This document shows positions 1 to 5,435 of a stretch of DNA of 6,745 nt, in pieces (position 1 is the stretch's first letter; each line of letters begins with the position of its first letter). Below the pieces are notes generated by a model. It made no database searches and was not told the origin of the DNA. It saw nothing but the letters and a program-made list of their open reading frames with translations. Source of the DNA: Bacteroidales bacterium UBA3810 (GTDB lineage Bacteria > Bacteroidota > Bacteroidia > Bacteroidales > Paludibacteraceae); contig DFEE01000017.1 in NCBI GenBank assembly GCA_002368645.1, positions 87,805 to 94,549 of the forward strand. Direction: 5' to 3'. The translations under genes were made by a program, and so were the position numbers.

Positions 1-871
1 TCTCCTTCTTACTGTCATAAACAGGGCGGAACTCGCCGTAAGGACCGCTCATGCGCACCTTGTCGCCCGGTTTGAGCGAGAAGATATACGTGGAAGCGAT
101 ACCGCAGGGCACGTCCATGAACTCCGGTCCGTTGGGGCACTGCTCTTTCGGTTTGAAGGGCGGGGTAGCGATACGGACGGTAAGGGTGATGATGTCGCCC
201 TCGTCGGGGTAGTTAGCCATCGAATAAGCACGAACGGTAGCCTGGGTGTTCTTCTGTTTGAGTTTGAAGAGCCCGAACTTCTGCCAAGCCGGCAGGTAGA
301 GGTCGCCGATGAGGGACTTGTCCATGTCGCGGTCGTAGTCGATGTCGTACTCGGGGATGATGATCTGTGCGTACGAACCCGGCTCGAAGTGCATGTGCTC
401 GCCCGGAGGCAGCTGCACCTTGAACTCCTTGATAAAGGTAGCGACGTTCTTGTTGGAGATAACCTCGCATTCCCATTCTTTGACGCCAAGAACGGCTTCA
501 TCGACCTTCATGGTGATGTCTTCTTTCACTTTGACTTGGCAACCCAGACGCCAGCCTTCTTTCTGCTGCTTGCGGGAGAAATGAACGGTCTCGGTAGGCA
601 GGATCTCGCCGCCTCCGGAGAGTACCTGGCACTTGCATTGTCCGCAAGAGCCCTTACCGCCGCAGGCAGAAGGTAGGTGAACGCCGGCTTCGCCGAGAGT
701 GGCAAGCAATGTGCCACCCGCAGGAACGGAATATTCTTTATCCCCGTTGATTGTTACTTTTACATTACCTGAAGCTACGAGATAGCGTTTGGCTATCAGT
801 AGAATAATCACTAAGAGCAGGATGACAGCCAAAAAGACTCCAACTGCAATCAAAATAGCATTAAAATCCAT
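1..871 (-). CDS. nqrF: Na+-translocating NADH:quinone reductase subunit F (NADH dehydrogenase subunit), 3' end cut by the window edge
   Basis: NqrF is the electron entry subunit of Na+-NQR: it oxidises NADH with FAD and passes electrons to a [2Fe-2S] cluster on the cytoplasmic side of the inner membrane. The 290 visible residues show one N-terminal membrane helix (about 5-27), then a plant-type ferredoxin domain (about 36-125) with Cys70, Cys76, Cys79 (CGGKGSCGQC) and Cys111 as cluster ligands, the same numbers as I recall for Vibrio cholerae NqrF. A ferredoxin-reductase-type FAD domain follows, with the flavin motif RAYSMANYP at 214-222 and SGPYGEF at 275-281. The family is usually about 405-425 residues, so most of the NADH-binding domain is outside the window; this is truncation by the window, not a broken gene. 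The start ATG at 871 is supported by GGAGG 9 bases upstream and lies 18 bases after the nqrE stop. It is the last nqr gene seen. Codon use changes strongly along the gene (see findings). Confidence 0.97.
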   Translation of the reverse strand, partial: MDFNAILIAVGVFLAVILLLVIILLIAKRYLVASGNVKVTINGDKEYSVPAGGTLLATLGEAGVHLPSACGGKGSCGQCKCQVLSGGGEILPTETVHFSRKQQKEGWRLGCQVKVKEDITMKVDEAVLGVKEWECEVISNKNVATFIKEFKVQLPPGEHMHFEPGSYAQIIIPEYDIDYDRDMDKSLIGDLYLPAWQKFGLFKLKQKNTQATVRAYSMANYPDEGDIITLTVRIATPPFKPKEQCPNGPEFMDVPCGIASTYIFSLKPGDKVRMSGPYGEFRPVYDSKKE

Positions 872-880
872 AATTCTTGT

Positions 881-885
881 CCTCC
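881..885 (-). promoter_or_regulatory. ribosome binding site of nqrF
   Basis: On the minus strand GGAGG lies 9 bases before the nqrF ATG, inside the short nqrE-nqrF gap. It fixes the nqrF start at 871. Confidence 0.75.
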
Positions 886-889
886 ATTC

Positions 890-1498
890 TTAGATATTAA
901 GTCCACTGAAACACATGAATGCCATCGCCATCAAGCCTACGGTAATAAAGGTAATTCCGATTCCCTGAAGAGGTTTGGGAACATCATTATATTCCATTTT
1001 CTCACGAATTCCGGCGAGACATACGATAGCGATGAACCAACCCAGACCGGAGCCGATAGCGTAAGCAAAGGCATCACCGATAGTGGCTATTGCTTTGACA
1101 TTCTCGGGGTCGAGTTGTACGCGTTGCTGCATAAAGAGGGAAGCACCCATAATAGCGCAGTTGACGGCAATCAAGGGCAAGAAGATACCCAAACTGCTAT
1201 AGAGCGCAGGGCTGAACTTCTCCACTACCATTTCCACTACTTGAACGATAGCTGCGATAACGGCGATGAAGAGGATAAAACTCAGATAACCGAGATTAAG
1301 AGGCTCGAGAACATAGACTTGTAGCAGGTAGTTGATGGGCAGCGTGATTGTCTCCACAAAGAGAACAGCCAAACCCAAACCGGCAGACGTCTTCACATCC
1401 TTAGATACGGCCAAGAATGAGCACATACCCAGGAAGAACGCAAAAATCATATTGTCCGCAAAAATTGAGCGAACAAATAAACTAAGAGCATGTTCCAT
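890..1498 (-). CDS. nqrE: Na+-translocating NADH:quinone reductase subunit E
   Basis: NqrE is an integral membrane subunit of Na+-NQR that pairs with NqrD as an inverted-topology partner; together they hold an iron centre inside the membrane that relays electrons between NqrF and NqrC. The 202 residues match the usual family length (about 198-202). Hydrophobic segments suggest six helices near 11-30, 38-58, 72-95, 103-122, 141-163 and 176-198. The iron-ligand cysteines are visible in the two half-helix repeats: Cys26 (GMCSF) and Cys114 (AVNCAIMG). The C-terminal stretch from GLGWFIAIV (151-159) through AGIREKMEY and GITFITVGLM is typical of NqrE and separates it from the related RnfA. Its ATG overlaps the nqrD stop by one base (TAATG), which implies coupled translation, and AGGAG lies 8 bases upstream. 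Confidence 0.98.
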   Translation of the reverse strand: MEHALSLFVRSIFADNMIFAFFLGMCSFLAVSKDVKTSAGLGLAVLFVETITLPINYLLQVYVLEPLNLGYLSFILFIAVIAAIVQVVEMVVEKFSPALYSSLGIFLPLIAVNCAIMGASLFMQQRVQLDPENVKAIATIGDAFAYAIGSGLGWFIAIVCLAGIREKMEYNDVPKPLQGIGITFITVGLMAMAFMCFSGLNI

Positions 1499-2133
1499 TA
1501 CTTATTCTCCTTTCCGTCAGTAATAGCGCGGTGCGCCCAAATGATACATCCTACTAAAATTAGCGCCATGGCAGGCATGAGCATCATACCGCAGTTCTCA
1601 TAGAAACCACCGTTGGCAACATACCAACTATCGGGGATAATTTGATAACCAAGCAGTTTGCCGCTACCGAATAACTCGCGCACAAAAGCTACTACTACCA
1701 ATATCCAAGCATAGCCAAACCCATTGCCCAGACCATCCAGCAGTGAATCAAACGCATTGTTAGTCATTGCGAAGGCCTCTAAACGACCCATCAAAATACA
1801 GTTCGTAATGATAAGGCCCAAGTAAACACTCAGTTGCATTGCTACGTCATAGGCAAAGGCTTTCAGCACTTCACTGACGATAGTCACTAAAGCCGCCACT
1901 ACAACGAGCTGGACAATAATACGGATACGCATCGGAATGGTATTTCTCATCAGTGAAATAACCACATTGGATAGCGCTACAATAATTGTCACGGAAATAC
2001 CCATCACTAATGCAGGTTTCAGTTGCACTGTCACTGCCAAGGCTGAACAGATACCTAAAATCTGAACCAATACGGGGTTATTCAGACTAAGAGGACCTAA
2101 AAACGCCTCTTTTGTTTTCTTAGATAGAGCCAT
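1498..2133 (-). CDS. nqrD: Na+-translocating NADH:quinone reductase subunit D
   Basis: NqrD is the membrane partner of NqrE, sharing the intramembrane iron centre, and belongs to the NqrDE/RnfAE family. The 211 residues are normal for the family. Six probable helices lie near 20-37, 41-61, 70-92, 100-117, 139-156 and 182-200. The two iron-ligand cysteines are Cys29 (GICSALAV) and Cys112 (ITNCILMGR), in the same positions I recall for Vibrio cholerae NqrD. The motif LSLNNPVLVQ at 16-25 and the internal symmetry of the two Cys-bearing helices are also typical. The related RnfE is excluded because the gene sits between nqrC and nqrE in a full nqr set. The start at 2133 is supported by GGAGGA 7 bases upstream, lying inside the last codons of nqrC, with a 3-base gap between the genes. 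Confidence 0.98.
   Translation of the reverse strand: MALSKKTKEAFLGPLSLNNPVLVQILGICSALAVTVQLKPALVMGISVTIIVALSNVVISLMRNTIPMRIRIIVQLVVVAALVTIVSEVLKAFAYDVAMQLSVYLGLIITNCILMGRLEAFAMTNNAFDSLLDGLGNGFGYAWILVVVAFVRELFGSGKLLGYQIIPDSWYVANGGFYENCGMMLMPAMALILVGCIIWAHRAITDGKENK
1507..1511 (-). promoter_or_regulatory. ribosome binding site of nqrE
   Basis: AGGAG on the minus strand, 8 bases before the nqrE ATG and within the last codons of nqrD. It supports the one-base-overlap start. Confidence 0.7.
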
Positions 2134-2136
2134 TAA

Positions 2137-2757
2137 TTATTCCTCCATTAAAAAGTGTTTGTACTCATTGAGATTTGTCAACAACATATCATTGACGCCG
2201 GTTGAGGTAATGGTTGCGCCTGACCAAGCATCCACTTGTTCCTGACCTTCCTCTGCTTTATTGCCGACCTTGAGTACAGCAACCGAGCGGAGATTGCCTT
2301 CTGCGTCCTTAATATGTTTGCCAAAGAAACGAGACCGGAAGTTCTCCGTGACAATTTCGCCACCAAGACCCGGAGTCTCGGACTCATGACCAAAGTTGAT
2401 ACCATAAATGGTGTTCTTGTCATCGTCTAACGCTATATAGCCCCAGATGCCGCCCCAAAGACCTTGACCTTTCAGGCGCAGAACATACTTGGTTTGACCA
2501 TCAATGGTAGCCACCATGAGGGGCAGACCATCCACTTCGGTCTCTTGAATTAAGTCGTCATAGAGCGCAGCAGGATCTTGACCCTGAAAGTCCACGTTAA
2601 GCGCGGTCAGAATCTGTTTCTGCGTGTCAAGCCGGCGGTTAGCATCTTGGCGGGCCTTCAGTCCTTGACTGACTACAGCCATCAGCACACCTACGATGAT
2701 AACCAAAATGACGGCATATACAATCGTATAAACGTTGCTATTTGTATTCAGTTTCAT
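2137..2757 (-). CDS. nqrC: Na+-translocating NADH:quinone reductase subunit C (covalent FMN protein)
   Basis: NqrC carries a covalently bound FMN and relays electrons within Na+-NQR. It has one N-terminal membrane helix (about 9-29) and a periplasmic FMN-binding domain. The flavinylation motif SGATITS starts at Ser179; by family knowledge FMN is attached through a phosphoester bond to Thr182, added by ApbE, which is not encoded in this window. Other family features are GLWGGIWGYIAL near 99-110 and the HESETPGLGGE stretch near 124-134. At 206 residues it is shorter than the Vibrio form (about 257), as I would expect for Bacteroidetes. It overlaps the end of nqrB by four bases (ATGA), and GGAGG lies 7 bases before the ATG. 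No cysteine occurs in the protein, consistent with flavin as its only redox group. Confidence 0.98.
   Translation of the reverse strand: MKLNTNSNVYTIVYAVILVIIVGVLMAVVSQGLKARQDANRRLDTQKQILTALNVDFQGQDPAALYDDLIQETEVDGLPLMVATIDGQTKYVLRLKGQGLWGGIWGYIALDDDKNTIYGINFGHESETPGLGGEIVTENFRSRFFGKHIKDAEGNLRSVAVLKVGNKAEEGQEQVDAWSGATITSTGVNDMLLTNLNEYKHFLMEE
2141..2146 (-). promoter_or_regulatory. ribosome binding site of nqrD
   Basis: GGAGGA on the minus strand, 7 bases before the nqrD ATG. It also encodes the final two Glu codons of nqrC, so one stretch does two jobs. Confidence 0.75.
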
Positions 2758-3959
2758 AATGCAGCCTCCCTTTTCATACGTTTGTTAATATTAGCGCGAA
2801 CAACGCACCAGTCAATAAGCGGAGCAACGGCATTACCGAAGATGATAGCAAGCATCATGCCTTCGGGGTAACCCGGATTAAGCACACGGATAAGGATAAC
2901 CATGAAACCGATCACGATACCGTAAAGCCACTTGCCGCATTCTGTACGAGCAGCCGTTACCGGGTCAGTAGCCATAAAGACCGCACCAAAGAGCAAACCG
3001 CCGCTAACAAGGTGCATATACCACGGATAGTTAGCCACGGCATTATCCGGACCTACCACATTGAATATCCAAGCTGTCAGCGCCGCTGTACCGATGATAG
3101 AGCACATAATCTTCCATGACGCTACTCCGGTAGTAAGCAGCAGTAAAGCGCCTAAGAGGATAGCCCAGCCGCAGGTCTCACCAATGGAACCTGGGATAAG
3201 ACCATTGAACAACGTCCAGAAATCTGCCGTTTGCAAGGTGCTTTCAGCTGTTGTAGCCAATTGACCAAGAACAGTGGCTCCGCTATAGCCGTCCACAGCA
3301 CTCATACCGGCATCCCAGCCCCATGTGCCGCCTGTGCGCACAAAAACTTGGTCACCCGTCATATGGGTCGGATAAGCAAAGAAGAGGAAAGCACGGGTAA
3401 TAAGCGCTACGTTGAAGATATTGTAACCGGTACCACCAAAGACCTCTTTAGCGAATACGACCGCAAAAGCAGTAGCTACGGCTACCATCCAAAGCGGTGT
3501 ATTGATCGGCACAATTAGAGGAATCAAGAAACCTGTTACCAAGAAACCTTCAGCCACTTCTTCGTGCTTAACTTGAGCCACTACGAACTCTATACCCAAG
3601 CCGACGATATAACTAACTAAATAGAACGGCAGTACGGCCAATAGACCGAAACCGAAGGCTTTCCACCAAAGGGCAGCTGTCATAGCACCTGGCACGAGTT
3701 GACCGGTGGCAATCAAGTGTTGATATCCGACATTGAACATACCGAACAGCATAGCAGGCACTAAGGCCAGTACAACGATAATCATGGTTCGTTTGCTGTC
3801 GGAGCCGTCGTGAATCTGTGCACCAACCTTTTTAGCCGTCGTTTGAGGCGTAAAGAGGAAGGTATCAAAGGCGTCATAGAAACTGCTCAACTTCTGCAGT
3901 TTACCGCCTTCTTCGAAGTTCTTACCGAACTTCTTCCAGAGATTATATAGCTTTTCCAT
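2754..3959 (-). CDS. nqrB: Na+-translocating NADH:quinone reductase subunit B (covalent FMN, Na+ channel and quinone-site subunit)
   Basis: NqrB is the large membrane subunit of Na+-NQR. In characterised homologues it binds covalent FMN and riboflavin, forms the Na+ path and contributes to the quinone site. The 401 residues fit the family (about 400-415). A hydrophilic N-terminal arm (1-56) is followed by about ten hydrophobic helices, near 58-79, 101-125, 138-152, 156-171, 182-196, 264-282, 285-303, 317-331, 343-360 and 365-384. The flavinylation motif SGAT at 226-229 gives Thr229 as the FMN acceptor, matching Thr236 of the Vibrio protein. Other recognisable blocks are EGFLVTGFLIPLIVP (137-151), KEVFGGTGYNIFN (171-183) and FMATDPVTA (328-336). 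The start shares one base with the nqrA stop (TAATG), with AGGAG 8 bases upstream, so translation is probably coupled. RnfD is the nearest relative but is less likely given the complete nqr neighbourhood. Confidence 0.98.
   Translation of the reverse strand: MEKLYNLWKKFGKNFEEGGKLQKLSSFYDAFDTFLFTPQTTAKKVGAQIHDGSDSKRTMIIVVLALVPAMLFGMFNVGYQHLIATGQLVPGAMTAALWWKAFGFGLLAVLPFYLVSYIVGLGIEFVVAQVKHEEVAEGFLVTGFLIPLIVPINTPLWMVAVATAFAVVFAKEVFGGTGYNIFNVALITRAFLFFAYPTHMTGDQVFVRTGGTWGWDAGMSAVDGYSGATVLGQLATTAESTLQTADFWTLFNGLIPGSIGETCGWAILLGALLLLTTGVASWKIMCSIIGTAALTAWIFNVVGPDNAVANYPWYMHLVSGGLLFGAVFMATDPVTAARTECGKWLYGIVIGFMVILIRVLNPGYPEGMMLAIIFGNAVAPLIDWCVVRANINKRMKREAAL
2765..2769 (-). promoter_or_regulatory. 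ribosome binding site of nqrC
   Basis: GGAGG on the minus strand, 7 bases before the nqrC ATG and within the end of nqrB. It supports the ATGA-overlap start. Confidence 0.75.
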
Positions 3960-5281
3960 TACTCAATCTCCTTTCTCATATAATCCAAAGCTTCACTGAC
4001 AATCGCTTGCAGCGGCAACTTGGAGGTACATACATATTCACATAGCGCAAAATCTTCAGGAGCTACTTCATAAGCACCGAGTTGTTCCATCTTATCAATA
4101 TTCTTGGCAATCATAGCCTTGATAAGATACTCCGGGTAGATATCCATCGGGAATACTTTGTCATACTCGCCACTGACAATAATGGCGCGGCGACCACCTT
4201 TCAGGCGGGCATCGAAACTGAAGTGCTTCTTGAGGCATTGTATAAACTTGGCGGGATCGGTATTGCCGAAATGGAATGCGTCGAAACGCGGCAGCAGCCA
4301 ACCCATGAACTCATGATTTTCAGTTCCTTCATCTATAACGGTGAATTGGTTGTCATAGACAGAAATGATGTCATCTAAACTTACTTGGTGTCCGCTCAAA
4401 GCGTTACCGGCGATGTAGCGGCAAGGAAGTTCATCATGCACATTTTGACCTAAAACAGCACTTACCGGCATACCCATCAATACATTGTAGTATTGCTTGC
4501 CGTAGGCGAGCGGACCGGTTAGAGCCACTTTCTTTTGGTAATCCACAATACCTTTGCTAAAGAGCTTACCAATCAGCAATAAGTCGTGGAAATTAACAGT
4601 CCAAACCGTTTGACCTTTGGCTATCGGAGCAATGTGATTGATTTGCACGCCCACATTACCTGCCGGATGAGGACCTACAACCTCATATAGATTGCAGTTC
4701 TTCAGGTGTTGGTAAGGACTCCCTGGACGAATGCCTACATAGACGGGAGCTACTTGAGCTAACGCATCGATACCGGATTGTAGCACAGCGTCTTGACCTG
4801 CCAAAACATACTCATAATCCGGTGCTAAAGGCGCGGAATCAAAAGTAGAAATAAAAATAGCCTTCGGTTCCTTATTCGGCAACGCGATACAATCGTAGGG
4901 ACGTTGTTTAATAAGTGCCCAAAGACCTGAACGCAAGAGTACATCGCGAACATTGCCTTTTACATCAATGTGCTCGTACTCAATCACGGCATCTGCTGCA
5001 ATGTCTATCGAGAGAATATGTCTCTTCTCGCCGCGGACGATTTCCTTGACGACGCCGGAGACTGGACTCGTAAACAACATTGCTTCAAATGCCTTGTTGT
5101 GGAAGAGGGGACTACCCGCTTTCACCTTGTCGCCGACCTTGACATCCAACTTAGGCGTCACGCCGGCAAACTGGTCTGGAACAACCTTGAAGACTTCTGG
5201 ACGGCGCACGCTACCAAGCGACTTCTCCGCCTTGCCTTCCATCGGAATGTCCAAACCACGTTTCACGAGGATTTGTTGCAT
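3959..5281 (-). CDS. nqrA: Na+-translocating NADH:quinone reductase subunit A
   Basis: NqrA is the cytoplasmic, cofactor-poor subunit of Na+-NQR that sits on NqrB and has been linked to quinone binding. The 440 residues match the family (about 446 in Vibrio). Residues 41-90 form a biotinyl-like barrel-sandwich segment (DVKVGDKVKAGSPLFHNK, then SPVSGVVKEIVRGEKR). GPHPAGNVGVQINHIAP at 203-219 and LLLIGKLFSKG at 234-244 belong to the RnfC-like core; the C-terminal part has FPMDIYPEYLIKAM (377-390) and ALCEYVC (412-418). No 4Fe-4S ferredoxin cysteine clusters follow, which separates it from RnfC. No membrane helix is evident. It is the first gene of the operon. Its ATG at 5281 lies about 45 bases downstream of a Bacteroidetes-type promoter and, unlike the other nqr genes, has no Shine-Dalgarno sequence, only an A-rich leader. 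Confidence 0.98.
   Translation of the reverse strand: MQQILVKRGLDIPMEGKAEKSLGSVRRPEVFKVVPDQFAGVTPKLDVKVGDKVKAGSPLFHNKAFEAMLFTSPVSGVVKEIVRGEKRHILSIDIAADAVIEYEHIDVKGNVRDVLLRSGLWALIKQRPYDCIALPNKEPKAIFISTFDSAPLAPDYEYVLAGQDAVLQSGIDALAQVAPVYVGIRPGSPYQHLKNCNLYEVVGPHPAGNVGVQINHIAPIAKGQTVWTVNFHDLLLIGKLFSKGIVDYQKKVALTGPLAYGKQYYNVLMGMPVSAVLGQNVHDELPCRYIAGNALSGHQVSLDDIISVYDNQFTVIDEGTENHEFMGWLLPRFDAFHFGNTDPAKFIQCLKKHFSFDARLKGGRRAIIVSGEYDKVFPMDIYPEYLIKAMIAKNIDKMEQLGAYEVAPEDFALCEYVCTSKLPLQAIVSEALDYMRKEIE
3968..3972 (-). promoter_or_regulatory. ribosome binding site of nqrB
   Basis: AGGAG on the minus strand, 8 bases before the nqrB ATG and within the last codons of nqrA. It supports the start that shares a base with the nqrA stop. 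Confidence 0.7.
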
Positions 5282-5298
5282 AGTCTTTAATTATTTTA

Positions 5299-5327
5299 GT
5301 TTAATAGAATTGTAAACTACATTAAAC
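5299..5327. repeat. inverted repeat in the nqrA leader
   Basis: GTTTAAT (5299-5305) and ATTAAAC (5321-5327) are perfect 7-base inverted arms around a 15-base loop. A third related half-site, GTAAAC, lies in the loop at 5312-5317. The element falls between the nqrA start and the predicted -7 box, so it would lie at or just after the transcription start. It could be an operator or a weak RNA hairpin; such repeats also arise by chance in AT-rich DNA. Confidence 0.3.
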
Positions 5328-5330
5328 GCG

Positions 5331-5362
5331 CAAAATTACTGAAAAATTTTCAAATATACAAA
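5331..5362 (-). promoter_or_regulatory. predicted nqrA-F operon promoter (Bacteroidetes primary sigma type)
   Basis: On the minus strand TTTG (5359-5362) is followed after exactly 20 bases by TAATTTTG (5331-5338), fitting the Bacteroidetes -33 TTTG / -7 TAnnTTTG consensus. Transcription would start near 5325, giving a leader of about 45 bases before nqrA. A second -7-like octamer, TATATTTG (5351-5358), lies in the spacer but has no TTTG at the right distance upstream, so it is the weaker candidate. Confidence 0.7.
5340..5352. repeat. 13-base palindrome in the nqr promoter spacer
   Basis: TGAAAA and TTTTCA flank a single A, giving 6-base perfect arms. The element lies wholly between the predicted -33 and -7 boxes of the nqr promoter, where a bound repressor would block polymerase. 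Low sequence complexity means chance is a real alternative. Confidence 0.3.
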
Positions 5363-5373
5363 TAAATTTATTT
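5360..5373. repeat. 14-base AT-only palindrome between the divergent promoters
   Basis: AAATAAATTTATTT is a perfect palindrome centred at 5366/5367, close to the midpoint between the two outward-facing -33 boxes. It is followed by a run of T. It may be a shared regulator site or simply flexible AT-rich upstream DNA; it contains no G or C, so it carries little information. Confidence 0.25.
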
Positions 5374-5376
5374 TTT

Positions 5377-5408
5377 TTTGGAGATATACTGATTTTTTTG
5401 TACTTTTG
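5377..5408 (+). promoter_or_regulatory. predicted promoter of the AsmA-like gene (Bacteroidetes primary sigma type)
   Basis: TTTG at 5377-5380 is followed after 20 bases by TACTTTTG at 5401-5408, a full match to TAnnTTTG. Spacing is identical to that of the nqr promoter on the other strand. Transcription would start near 5413-5415, leaving a leader of only about 20 bases before the ATG at 5436, with no Shine-Dalgarno sequence. Confidence 0.7.
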
Positions 5409-5435
5409 TACGAAATTTAATAAATAGTATTAGCA

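Noticed and set aside
49..501. Minus-strand 150-codon open frame rich in Ser, Arg and Thr
   Set aside because: It lies in another frame of the same strand as nqrF. The low-complexity composition reflects the GC-rich codons of the real gene, which has all expected ferredoxin and flavin motifs.
389..676. Plus-strand 95-codon open frame
   Set aside because: It is antisense to the nqrF ferredoxin/flavin region, has no recognisable domain, ribosome site or promoter, and is explained by high GC3 suppressing stop codons on the opposite strand.
890..5281. Alternative reading of the operon as an rnf complex
   Set aside because: NqrA lacks the RnfC 4Fe-4S clusters, NqrF with its ferredoxin-FAD fusion is present, no rnfB is found, and gene order A-B-C-D-E-F with NqrC and NqrE signatures is that of Na+-NQR.
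4953..5315. Plus-strand 120-codon open frame over the start of nqrA
   Set aside because: It is antisense to the strongly conserved nqrA N-terminus and would end in the promoter region; no motif supports it.
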